64,000 nt of DNA, taken from NCBI GenBank assembly GCA_964554875.1, contig CAZKQJ010000002.1, positions 1-64,000 of the forward strand, in the 5' to 3' direction. Source of the DNA: Marispirochaeta sp964554875. GTDB lineage: Bacteria; Spirochaetota; Spirochaetia; JC444; Marispirochaetaceae. Below, piece after piece: positions 25,974 through 33,887 of this stretch; within the stretch, counting starts at the first letter, position 1, and each line of letters opens with the position of its first letter. The notes under the pieces were generated by a model. That model ran no database searches and had not been told where the DNA came from. It worked only from the letters and a program-made list of their open reading frames with translations. A program made the position numbers and the translations under genes.

Positions 25974-27191
25974 TTACAGGGAATCCATAATGCTCATTCG
26001 GGAACTCACCCAGCCGGCGTACAAGGATCCTATGCAGGCAATGGAGATCCCTGAGATGAACCCCACCAGGGCGTGTTCCGGGGTAAAGGCAAAGTAGAAG
26101 GTTTCTCCCAGACCGAAGCTCTCTGTTATCTCTCCCCAGTCCATACCACGAGACTGAAAATAGAGGACCGGAGGGATACCCAGCGTGAGCCCCAAGATGC
26201 TTCCTGCGACGCCCTGCACGAAACCTTCAGTGATGATAAAACCGAAGAGCTGGCGTCGCTTCATGCCGATTGCCCGTAAAGTGCCGTACTCTCTGCTGCG
26301 TTCGAAGACATTCATCAGGATAGAGTTGGTAATAACCGTTGCGGCCACCAGGATGGTAAAGATGTTTATAAAGACCATGAAGATGTCGAAGAAATCGAGG
26401 AGCACCAGGTAGCTGCCGTGGATCTCTCTCCACGTTTTTATCTCTGTTCCCCTGTAAGGCATGGTGTTTGTATCAAGCTCTTCAGCGAGAGGATCCGCGA
26501 TGGCCGGGTCCTCCAGAAGCACCCGGATCTCCCGTGTTGTGCCGGGAACGTAGAGAAGCTCTTCGGCGTCTTCATGTCGCAGATAGAAACTCCCCTCGTC
26601 GAACTCCCTGCTCTCCGTTTCGTAGAGCCCGGTTACAGAATACTCGATGTACCAGGGGCTTCCGGTGCTGTCTTCCGCCAGAACCACCAGCGGGTCTCCG
26701 AGGTCCACACGTAAAAGCTCTGCGATGCTTCGGCTGATGCTTATCCCCGGATTCCCCTCTTTATCTTCTTCTAGAAAATCACCCGCGTATATTCCTTCCC
26801 TGGCTTTGGAGAATACCCGGGTCTCTTTGTTTGTACCCCGGCCTTCTATGGTAAGATTTCTGTCCTCCGCCAGGAGCATGCACCCGAAATTCAGGACTTT
26901 CTCAGCTCCCTGTACCCACGGTCGTACGGACAGGTCGGAGACTATTTCTGCGGGCTTTTGGATCAGAAGGTCAAGATTGTAAGGGTCCAGGGCATCTTCG
27001 GTCCCCCGGGGACGAACCTGCAGGTGTCCGCTCTCTTCAAGCATGCCCCGAAAAAAGTTCTTCTTAAGACCCTCCGCCATCCCGGAGACAAACAGGATAA
27101 CCGCCACCGAGAGCCCGATGGAGAACAGAATAAGCATGGTTCGCCGCAGGTGGACGAGCATATTCTGCCAGGCGACGCGGATAAAGATCAC
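25974..27191 (-). CDS. ABC transporter permease, FtsX/LolC/MacB type (second subunit)
   Basis: The 405-residue protein has the same architecture as its downstream neighbour: an N-terminal membrane segment, a periplasmic domain of about 220 residues, and three C-terminal segments with ERSREYGTLRAIGMKRRQLFGFIITEG. The two permeases are diverged, so the transporter is a heterodimer like LolC-LolE rather than a MacB homodimer. Its start overlaps the ATPase stop by 4 bases. Confidence 0.9.
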   Translation of the reverse strand: MIFIRVAWQNMLVHLRRTMLILFSIGLSVAVILFVSGMAEGLKKNFFRGMLEESGHLQVRPRGTEDALDPYNLDLLIQKPAEIVSDLSVRPWVQGAEKVLNFGCMLLAEDRNLTIEGRGTNKETRVFSKAREGIYAGDFLEEDKEGNPGISISRSIAELLRVDLGDPLVVLAEDSTGSPWYIEYSVTGLYETESREFDEGSFYLRHEDAEELLYVPGTTREIRVLLEDPAIADPLAEELDTNTMPYRGTEIKTWREIHGSYLVLLDFFDIFMVFINIFTILVAATVITNSILMNVFERSREYGTLRAIGMKRRQLFGFIITEGFVQGVAGSILGLTLGIPPVLYFQSRGMDWGEITESFGLGETFYFAFTPEHALVGFISGISIACIGSLYAGWVSSRMSIMDSL

Positions 27192-27880
27192 GCTGGGATC
27201 CCCTGGTCTATGTCGGTTACAACGCCGTCTTTCAGGCGTACAATAGTCCGGGCATACTGCATGATCTCCGGATTGTGGGTGGAGAATATGAAGGTGACTT
27301 TTTCTTCCCGGTTAAGACGGTTCATGGTTTCCAGAATCGAACCTCCCGTTTCGGAGTCGAGGTTTGCCGTTGGTTCGTCCGCGATAACCATGGACGGCTT
27401 GTTTACAAGGGCCCGGGCGATTGCCACCCGCTGGCGCTGCCCTCCGGAGAGTTCATCCGGTTTATGCTCTGCAAAATCCGCGAGGCCCACGAGTTCCACC
27501 AGTCGGGCTGTCCGCCTCCTGCGCTCCTTTTTCGGAACCCCCGCCAGAATAAGGGGAAACTCGATGTTTTCGAAACAGCTTAGTACAGGTACAAGGTTAA
27601 AGGACTGGAAAATGAACCCTATCTCCCTGAGCCGGATGTCCGCCTCCTGGTTATCCGTCAGTTTTGACAGATCCTCCCCCTTGAAATAGACGGTGCCGGA
27701 GCTGGGTTTGTCGATGCATCCGAGGATATTCAGGAGGGTAGTCTTTCCGCAGCCTGAAGGACCGACAACACAGGTAAAATCTCCCTTTTCCACGCTGAAG
27801 CTTACTTTTTTCAGTGCATGAATAACGGATTTTCCCAGAAGGTAATCCTTGTGTATGTCTTCAATTTTCAGAACCGGCAT
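27188..27880 (-). CDS. ABC transporter ATPase, LolD/MacB type
   Basis: The 230-residue protein has Walker A GPSGCGKTTL, the LolD-like Q-loop FIFQSFNLVPVLSCFENIEFPL, signature LSGGQRQRVAIARAL and Walker B MVIADEPTANLDSE. It is 64% hydrophilic-length typical of LolD (about 230 residues). It powers the two adjacent permeases. By family, energy is used to drive periplasmic or lipid-extraction movements rather than solute passage. Confidence 0.93.
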   Translation of the reverse strand: MPVLKIEDIHKDYLLGKSVIHALKKVSFSVEKGDFTCVVGPSGCGKTTLLNILGCIDKPSSGTVYFKGEDLSKLTDNQEADIRLREIGFIFQSFNLVPVLSCFENIEFPLILAGVPKKERRRRTARLVELVGLADFAEHKPDELSGGQRQRVAIARALVNKPSMVIADEPTANLDSETGGSILETMNRLNREEKVTFIFSTHNPEIMQYARTIVRLKDGVVTDIDQGIPA

Positions 27881-27892
27881 AATCTGCTCCTT

Positions 27893-29080
27893 TTAAAAAT
27901 AGATGGTCGATTTCAGGCTGAGGCGATACTCTCCTTCCCGGCTTTTAAGCGAACCGAACACGGAGTGGGCACTTCCGACAAGCTGCTCTCCTTCGAGGCT
28001 CAAATCCATTCCCGGAATACTGAGCAGGGTACCTCCTGCGGTGTACGAAAGAGACTGGTCATCAAGACTCATGTAAACCGAGAGTTCCAGGCTGAAGCAC
28101 ATGTACAGCTCGAGGCTGGCAAGGGCAAACAGGTAATTCCGTCCCAGATATTCAATCTCCGGCTGATCACCTCCGGAAGCCAGGTGAGCCCCGATACTAT
28201 TGAAGTACTCTTCCCGATCCCTGTCATCGTATCCGGTTCCGGCATAAAGATACTCTGTTACAAACAAAAGGTTCAGGTCCGGCATCTGTCGCGGCCTAAG
28301 GTTTCGGCTTATTCCCGCTGCAAACAGAGGGTAGGGGCGGAAGGAGTCGGGAGCTTCGAAGCTGATAAGCTCCGTATCCGGATACTCCGCGGAATTGGTA
28401 AGCTCCACGGCCCCTTCGGCGGTGAAAATGAACCCGCCAAAATCGTAGGATATCCCGAGTCCGGGGCGCAGGTTTCCCTCTGGACTGTACACCCCTGAAA
28501 GTGCCAGGTCCGCCTTCCCTGCAAGAAGGCTCAGGTACAGGGCGTACTTGAGATCCCGGTAAAAGTCCTCGTTTTCTTTCGGGGTCGCCCCGGCGAGGGG
28601 AGTGCTGAAATCAAGGGCCCCTGCAAGCTGAAGGTTCATATCCGGATTCAGAATCAAGCTCAAGCCGGTAAAACCCTCCACGTCCTCCCGGGTGTGACTG
28701 GGGTGCAGAACATCCGTCGGGAAGAATGCAACCCCCCGGCCCCAGGGAATGCGCTGTTTTCCCGCACTAATGCTCAGGATTTCCGCGGCCCGGTAATCGA
28801 TGTAGGCCTCGTACAGATAATGGTGCAGCTCTTCCTGCCGGTCGACCTCTGCTCTGTGCCTGGCGGTAAAGCTGAAGTCGTCGAAATCGAGACGGTGATT
28901 CGCTTCGATCCCTAGAAAGGATTCAAGGTGATTGTCGGTTTCTCCCCCCGGTGTAAGAACGAAACTCCCTTCCAGGTCGATCTCCCCGAAAACGGAGTAT
29001 TCCTGGGAAAAAACCGGTCCCCCGGCCGTCAGACTTAAAAGGAGGAATACAAATCCCGGCACCCGAAGATTTCGACGCAT
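27893..29080 (-). CDS. probable outer-membrane beta-barrel protein
   Basis: The 395-residue protein has a signal peptide (1-25, ending VFSQ) followed by alternating polar/hydrophobic strands, many aromatic residues and a C-terminal sequence ending in YRLSLKSTIYF, where the last residue is Phe as in many barrel proteins. It resembles the DUF1302-type or hypothetical barrel proteins found beside lipid transport systems, but I do not recognise a named family. It sits between the LolA-like gene and the ATPase gene with 12-14 base gaps, so it may be the outer-membrane acceptor of the transported material (inference). Confidence 0.7.
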   Translation of the reverse strand: MRRNLRVPGFVFLLLSLTAGGPVFSQEYSVFGEIDLEGSFVLTPGGETDNHLESFLGIEANHRLDFDDFSFTARHRAEVDRQEELHHYLYEAYIDYRAAEILSISAGKQRIPWGRGVAFFPTDVLHPSHTREDVEGFTGLSLILNPDMNLQLAGALDFSTPLAGATPKENEDFYRDLKYALYLSLLAGKADLALSGVYSPEGNLRPGLGISYDFGGFIFTAEGAVELTNSAEYPDTELISFEAPDSFRPYPLFAAGISRNLRPRQMPDLNLLFVTEYLYAGTGYDDRDREEYFNSIGAHLASGGDQPEIEYLGRNYLFALASLELYMCFSLELSVYMSLDDQSLSYTAGGTLLSIPGMDLSLEGEQLVGSAHSVFGSLKSREGEYRLSLKSTIYF

Positions 29081-29094
29081 TGCAGGACCATCCC

Positions 29095-29853
29095 TTACCT
29101 GGTCAGAGCCGCAGTGCTGAAGCGGCTGTCGGGAATATCCGCGAGGGCCTCCATGGAATCGATTACTACCTCCGACCAGGCACCCTCGATCTCATAGGAG
29201 TCCATGCGCATCCGGGCGGGACGCAAGGCGCCGGCGAGTTCCCGGTAATCGCTGAGTATCATGCTCTTGAAGAGGAGTCCCGATTTTGCGTAATAATCAA
29301 AGCGCAGGGGACGCAGGCTGTCTTTCCGGAGCCAGATTCTGATTTTTCCGTAGGGGGCCTCTTTCCGTTTTGCCTCCGCCAGCACAATCAGGCAGTTCAC
29401 GGTTCCTGCTTCGGGATGCTCAAAGCTGTCGTCTCCGGCAATGGATGCGCGGTAGTCGTCGGTATATTTGGGATCGGAAACATCGTTGTTGGAAAAGACC
29501 GTCCCCTGAAAGGACTGTTCCGGGGAGAGGCGCAGGGGCCTTCTGCTGTTGGATTTGGGGTTGAACATATACAGGGTCTCCTCCTTCTCCAGAAAGCGCA
29601 GTCCCCGGCTGCGTGCAGGGGCAGTCATCTCGATAAAGGCTCCTGTGTTCTCCTTGTAGTAGACCTCCATCTTCAGGGTACTCTCCCTCTGCCCGGGTTT
29701 TACCGTTGTAATGCTCATCTGTGAGTGATAGATCGCGGGGTTGATGGTTTCTTCCGTCATGCGCAACAGCTCGTCCGCCGAAGGTACCTGAGCAAATCCG
29801 CTCCCCAGGGGAAATCCTCCGAGAATCAGCACTAATAGTCCCGTATGTTTCAC
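29095..29853 (-). CDS. LolA-like periplasmic lipoprotein/lipid carrier
   Basis: The 252-residue protein has a signal peptide (1-21) and then the half-barrel pattern of LolA-like proteins: repeated beta strands, ENTGAFIEMTAPARSRGLRFLEKEETLYMFNPKSNSRRPLRLSPEQSFQGTVFSNND and IRIWLRKDSLRPLRFDYY. This family (outer membrane lipoprotein-sorting type, PF17131-like) carries hydrophobic cargo between inner and outer membrane. It overlaps the regulator gene by 4 bases. Together with the neighbouring LolCDE-like transporter and barrel protein, it looks like one pathway. Confidence 0.82.
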   Translation of the reverse strand: MKHTGLLVLILGGFPLGSGFAQVPSADELLRMTEETINPAIYHSQMSITTVKPGQRESTLKMEVYYKENTGAFIEMTAPARSRGLRFLEKEETLYMFNPKSNSRRPLRLSPEQSFQGTVFSNNDVSDPKYTDDYRASIAGDDSFEHPEAGTVNCLIVLAEAKRKEAPYGKIRIWLRKDSLRPLRFDYYAKSGLLFKSMILSDYRELAGALRPARMRMDSYEIEGAWSEVVIDSMEALADIPDSRFSTAALTR

Positions 29854-30188
29854 GACATGTCTCCTTCTGTTCCGGTATCATCGCCGACTGACCTGTGGCT
29901 GGTAATCATCTCTTCAAGGAAGTCCAGGTATTCCCGAAAGCGCTCCTTCCCCTCATCACTGGCCGAATAGAGGGTCTGTACGGAAGTGCCGGCGATCTCC
30001 CGTCTCTTTGTTACGTAAGCGGCGGCCACAAGCTTTTCAAGGTGGGTGTAGAGCGCTCCGTCGCTCATGTCGAGCTGCTGCTTCAGGGTATTGAAGGAGA
30101 CGCTCTCTTCCTGAATTATCAGTGTCAGAAGGGAAAGGCGGGTTTTTTCAAAGAAGACCCCGTCAAAGCGGGTGTAGAGCTTATTCAT
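29850..30188 (-). CDS. winged-helix transcriptional regulator (ArsR/PadR-like)
   Basis: The 112-residue protein has one winged-helix domain (about residues 15-95; MSDGALYTHLEKLVAAAYVTKRREIAGTSVQTLYSASDEGKERFREYL), as in the HTH_34 group. It has no effector domain, so it may bind DNA constitutively or respond to redox or an unknown signal. It is encoded within the operon, overlapping its neighbours on both sides (8 and 4 bases). The promoter of this operon carries a long palindrome, so autoregulation is likely. Confidence 0.85.
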   Translation of the reverse strand: MNKLYTRFDGVFFEKTRLSLLTLIIQEESVSFNTLKQQLDMSDGALYTHLEKLVAAAYVTKRREIAGTSVQTLYSASDEGKERFREYLDFLEEMITSHRSVGDDTGTEGDMS

Positions 30189-30780
30189 TCCGCTTTTCCA
30201 GCATCCTTGTATGTAGCCCCATAACGATGAATGTCAGACCGGCGAAAAACCCGACCCCAATTGAGGCTCCGGGCCCCCGTACGTCCAGCATTGTCAGAAC
30301 TATCCCGGCAGACAGGGTCAGTACTGTTTCGATGAACAGGCCCAGATAACTCATCTGGGCGACGAAGGCAAAAAGTACCGCCAGCAAAAGGAGCATCATC
30401 CCCGGAATGGGGCCGTTCAGGTGAATCAGATAGTAGAGGATAAATATTACCGCGATAAGGATTACCACGGAGGCAAGATAGAATCGCTTGTTCCGCCGGG
30501 AAGAGAGGGGCATTTCCAGCCGTTTAACCAGATAGACCCATGCCATGGTTTCGACCAGACCGCCTATGACAAGAACCGGCAGCCATATTGCCAGCAGGGC
30601 TGTATTTATTGCATCCGGAAAGAAGCGGGCATGCAGCAGGGTCCCCAGAATAAGAAGTGCTCCCCAGGAGATAAAGTCCCAGTATTCCACTATAGGACGC
30701 TCCTCGTGTCGGGCTGCAAGGTCCTTCATTTCCTTTAAATCCCTGAGGTATTTACGGAGATTTTCTTTTTCCGGTTCCAT
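30181..30780 (-). CDS. multispanning membrane protein, unknown
   Basis: The 199-residue protein starts with a charged, helical segment (residues 1-32) and has about six membrane segments (about 35-52, 58-78, 100-118, 124-139, 141-160 and 170-188). I do not recognise the family. It is the first gene of the operon and overlaps the regulator by 8 bases. Small membrane proteins of this type often sit next to HTH_34 regulators, which suggests a sensor or a modulator role, but this is inference. Confidence 0.7.
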   Translation of the reverse strand: MEPEKENLRKYLRDLKEMKDLAARHEERPIVEYWDFISWGALLILGTLLHARFFPDAINTALLAIWLPVLVIGGLVETMAWVYLVKRLEMPLSSRRNKRFYLASVVILIAVIFILYYLIHLNGPIPGMMLLLLAVLFAFVAQMSYLGLFIETVLTLSAGIVLTMLDVRGPGASIGVGFFAGLTFIVMGLHTRMLEKRNE

Positions 30781-30811
30781 TCTTCCTTCCTTCCACTAAT
30801 ATTTGTAATGT

Positions 30812-30840
30812 AAAGTAGCTTTGCGATACAAAGTTACTTT
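30812..30840. promoter_or_regulatory. palindromic operator of the envelope operon
   Basis: AAAGTAGCTTTG-CGATA-CAAAGTTACTTT is an inverted repeat with 12-base arms and only one mismatch. It covers the -10 box of the promoter below, so a protein bound here would block transcription. The most likely ligand is the winged-helix regulator encoded second in the operon. Confidence 0.75.
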
Positions 30841-30859
30841 GCAAAATAAGGTTTGTCAA
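30831..30859 (-). promoter_or_regulatory. promoter of the envelope operon
   Basis: On the minus strand a perfect TTGACA (30854-30859) is followed after 17 bases by TAACTT (30831-30836). The -10 box is weak (3 of 6) but lies inside the palindromic operator. The first start codon (30780) is about 50 bases downstream. Confidence 0.6.
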
Positions 30860-30880
30860 GCCCTGTTCAATGCTCAGTGT

Positions 30881-32182
30881 TCAGAACCGTGGGGATAGAA
30901 TCTTGCTGCGATATGCCTCTTTCATGGCTTCTTCAAAGTTCTCGTTGTCGGGGTACGAAAAGCCGAAAACCGGTTCCCAGAGCACGGCAGGCTCCATGCA
31001 GAGATAAAAAAAGACCTTTCCGTGCCAGGCTGCGAGGCTCTCGTAGCCGAAGCGAAAGAGATCGATTTTTGTCTCTTCAGGATAGGAGTACTTTCCCGCA
31101 GTTTCCGTCATGGGCATGCGCAGAACCTGAGTTGCCTGTCCCCGTTCCCGGATTGCCCTGATTACCGGTTTTATAAAGGTCAGGGTTCCGAAGGAGGTCA
31201 TGGCAACCCTGGACGGGTCGAAGTCGGAGAGAAGCCTGGAAAAAACGTCAGCGTAGGATTCTCTCCAGTTGTTATGGGGAACCATGGGATGAAAATGGAA
31301 GCCCACCAGGTAACCTGCCCGGGCTGTTTGTGCTGCCGCATCCAGCCGTTTTTCCAGGGGAGCGGTACCGCGCTCCTCCCAGCGGATCATCTGCTCGCTG
31401 TTGAGGCTCCAGGTGACAAGTACATTGGAGGGAGGGCTGTTCTCCAGAAGCCAGGATATATTGTCTGATTTTGTTTTGAGTTCCAGAATCACATTAGGGT
31501 TACGCCGGGCGAAATCAAAGAGTTCGGCCAGCAGGTTTTCCCGGTTGCCCCACATGAGGGAATCCGAGGACTGCCCTGTACCGATATGGTAGGTCTTTTC
31601 CGGATCCAGTTCAAGTTCCCTGAGCCTTCTGCCCAGGTCTCTGTGAAGGTAGATTCTGCCCTGATCGTAAAAGGACTGGATTGTGCAGTAGGTACAGCCG
31701 AATCCGCAGTTTATTACCGCATCCAGGGTCTGGAGATTACAGCAGCGGGTCTTCTTCGAGGCAACCGGGCAGGATCCGAGGATCGTCGCGGGAGCGGAAC
31801 TCTCCACGATGCTGCGGGGAGAAGCCTCATACTCGGGTGCTTGTCCTGCGTATACCGGACCCCGCCGACGTTCTTCCTTCCAGCGGGAAACCAGGATGTC
31901 GACGGCCTTCGCAGCACGCTGCTTTCCCTCCGCCGGATCAGCGGGAGGCAGCTCTTCGATCCACGACGAGACTGGCCCGATTCCCCACATCTGGAGGTCC
32001 CGGGCTATCTCGAGGACCTGTCTGAACTGCTGAACTGAGAGCCGCCGGCTTGAGGCCAACTTCTGCAGGGAGGATTGATCTTGCAGGTCGAGGGAGGTAT
32101 ATATCGGTCCGGTTCTGAACTGGGCGAGTTTGTCACCGGGAATCTCTGTGCACATTGAGGGTATCCTAGGCAGAAAACTCAT
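30881..32182 (-). CDS. spore-photoproduct-lyase-like radical SAM protein
   Basis: The 433-residue protein resembles SplB: the radical-SAM cluster motif is C-x3-C-x2-C at Cys159, Cys163 and Cys166 (in NCGFGCTYC), and the barrel continues through residues such as GTGQSSDSLMWG and FHFHPMVPHNNW. The catalytic cysteine of true SP lyase, normally in the ASCTSD motif, seems replaced by Gln204, so it may not repair spore photoproduct. Start is ambiguous: ATG 32182 was chosen, with a second ATG at 32155 and a TTG at 32212. It is a lone gene. Relatives in non-sporulating bacteria are uncharacterised. Confidence 0.85.
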   Translation of the reverse strand: MSFLPRIPSMCTEIPGDKLAQFRTGPIYTSLDLQDQSSLQKLASSRRLSVQQFRQVLEIARDLQMWGIGPVSSWIEELPPADPAEGKQRAAKAVDILVSRWKEERRRGPVYAGQAPEYEASPRSIVESSAPATILGSCPVASKKTRCCNLQTLDAVINCGFGCTYCTIQSFYDQGRIYLHRDLGRRLRELELDPEKTYHIGTGQSSDSLMWGNRENLLAELFDFARRNPNVILELKTKSDNISWLLENSPPSNVLVTWSLNSEQMIRWEERGTAPLEKRLDAAAQTARAGYLVGFHFHPMVPHNNWRESYADVFSRLLSDFDPSRVAMTSFGTLTFIKPVIRAIRERGQATQVLRMPMTETAGKYSYPEETKIDLFRFGYESLAAWHGKVFFYLCMEPAVLWEPVFGFSYPDNENFEEAMKEAYRSKILSPRF

Positions 32183-32291
32183 CTTTCTGCAACAGCAGGG
32201 GCGAGGACGCAAAAATTTGGGGAGGAGTTTTTAGCTGAAATATGGTAGAGTAAACAGAACTTATCCCCTATGGAAGGTTAAGAGCGGCCGC

Positions 32292-33887
32292 ATGAACAGG
32301 ATTGTACGGATCGGAGGATCACCTCGTCTCTATTTCACTCTTTTCTGGCTGTTTTTTTTCATGCCCGTGTCGGGCCAGGAGATCGGCCTTATCTCCATGG
32401 GGGACGAAGGTATCCCATCCTATCTGCTGCAGGTTGGGGAAGGTCTTGTGAGCGCTGCAGTCGAGGAGCTTCTTGGAGGAGCAGTTCTTTCCGGGGATGA
32501 CCTGCGGAGGCTGCAAGAGGCCGAAGGAGCGGGAGAGAGGGAAATCGGCGAGTGCCGCGATCTTGTGTGCGCCAGGGAACTGGCCGCTGCGCTTGGCCTG
32601 GAGGGAATGGCGCTTTTCAGCCTGACAAGGAGCGGCGGAGGCTACCTTCTGAGCCTTCAGGGCATAAGCGCCGACGGTACGAAACAGGGCAGAGCCGAGG
32701 ATTTCTTCATCGATATACGTAATTATGATGCCACGGTAGCTGAAGTCGGAAGAGACCTTGCTGTTCAGATGGGCCTGATCGAAGCGGCGATCGTCCGGGC
32801 ACCGGATCAAAAAACTCCCGAAGAGACCGGAGAGCCCTTTGGGACTCCTTCAGAGGAGGCGACATCCGGGCTAGCAGAAGCGGATGAGATGCCGGCAAAA
32901 TCGGAGCTGCCTGAAGCCGCGTCTTTGAAGCCGGAGTTTTCGCCGCCGGTACGGACCAGCTCCGGGGAGCGCCTCTTTACAGCGGGAATCGGCCTGTATC
33001 AGCTCGGAGGTCTCGCCAATATGCTTGCCCTCATGAGCGATGGGGAACGGGTCTCCAGCGATTACCTGGCTCGAAACGCCCTGCTCCCGTCCGAACGAGA
33101 CAGCTACGAAAAAAGCGAAGAGTTCTACCGCACGGCTTACACCATTTCCTCTGCCGCCGCCTGGACCCTGCATGCGGCGGCCCCCCTGACAGCCGGGTTT
33201 CCCCTTGCCGGGGGAAACGTCGGGGATTTGAGATTCAGCACCCGGGGAAAGTGGTATCTCTACGCAGGAATAGGTTCCGCCATGGCGGGACACCTGCTCT
33301 ACCTCGACAGCATCGACCCCCTGGCGGAGGGTGCCTACCTGCGTGCCCGGGGAGACTCAGACTCCTATTACAGCGACGAGTATGACCGGGAGTTTCCATG
33401 GCTTGTCGCGCGGCAGGGGACAGTTCTGGGACTGTGGACCCTGGGAAATGCAGCTGTCATGGCAGCTCCTGCACAGCCGGGCAAGAGGGTGCCGCTGGCA
33501 TCAAACTTCTGGGACCGGGTACTGGTTGGAAGCGGACTGGCCCTTTTTTCCGGGGGGAATGTTTTCGCCTCCCTGGCAGGCATGCGTCGGACCGAAGCCC
33601 TGGAGGACTGGTTCAGGTATCAGGAAATTTCCAGCCCCGCGCGTTACTCCGCCTGGGAGAAGAGCTTCGACAGTTTTGAGTTTAACCGAAACCTTGCCCT
33701 GGGGTTCTGGCTGGGGGGAGCCTTTTGCCTTGCCCTTGCGGAACTGGCGGACTTTCCGGACCCCTTCGATTCCGGACAATCACCTTCGGACAGGGATTCA
33801 AAGGAGGGGGATTCTCCCCGGGCAAGTCTCCGCTTTCTTCCCCGCCCCGACGGCGGGAGTCTCTTTCTGCATTTTGCTTTTCAATAG
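32292..33887 (+). CDS. exported protein with CsgG/LpoB-like domain, unknown
   Basis: The 531-residue protein has a signal peptide (1-28, ending VSGQ), then a 150-residue domain with ECRDLVCARELAAALG, a strand-turn-strand block GMALFSLTRSGGGYLLSLQG and an ISADGTK loop, which resembles the CsgG/FlgO-like N-terminal domains of other spirochaete envelope proteins (inference). A Glu/Pro/Ser-rich linker follows (about 175-225), then a C-terminal part with five or so hydrophobic segments, so it is membrane anchored. Function is unknown. Its 3' end overlaps that of the convergent kinase gene by 7 bases. Confidence 0.6.
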   Translation: MNRIVRIGGSPRLYFTLFWLFFFMPVSGQEIGLISMGDEGIPSYLLQVGEGLVSAAVEELLGGAVLSGDDLRRLQEAEGAGEREIGECRDLVCARELAAALGLEGMALFSLTRSGGGYLLSLQGISADGTKQGRAEDFFIDIRNYDATVAEVGRDLAVQMGLIEAAIVRAPDQKTPEETGEPFGTPSEEATSGLAEADEMPAKSELPEAASLKPEFSPPVRTSSGERLFTAGIGLYQLGGLANMLALMSDGERVSSDYLARNALLPSERDSYEKSEEFYRTAYTISSAAAWTLHAAAPLTAGFPLAGGNVGDLRFSTRGKWYLYAGIGSAMAGHLLYLDSIDPLAEGAYLRARGDSDSYYSDEYDREFPWLVARQGTVLGLWTLGNAAVMAAPAQPGKRVPLASNFWDRVLVGSGLALFSGGNVFASLAGMRRTEALEDWFRYQEISSPARYSAWEKSFDSFEFNRNLALGFWLGGAFCLALAELADFPDPFDSGQSPSDRDSKEGDSPRASLRFLPRPDGGSLFLHFAFQ

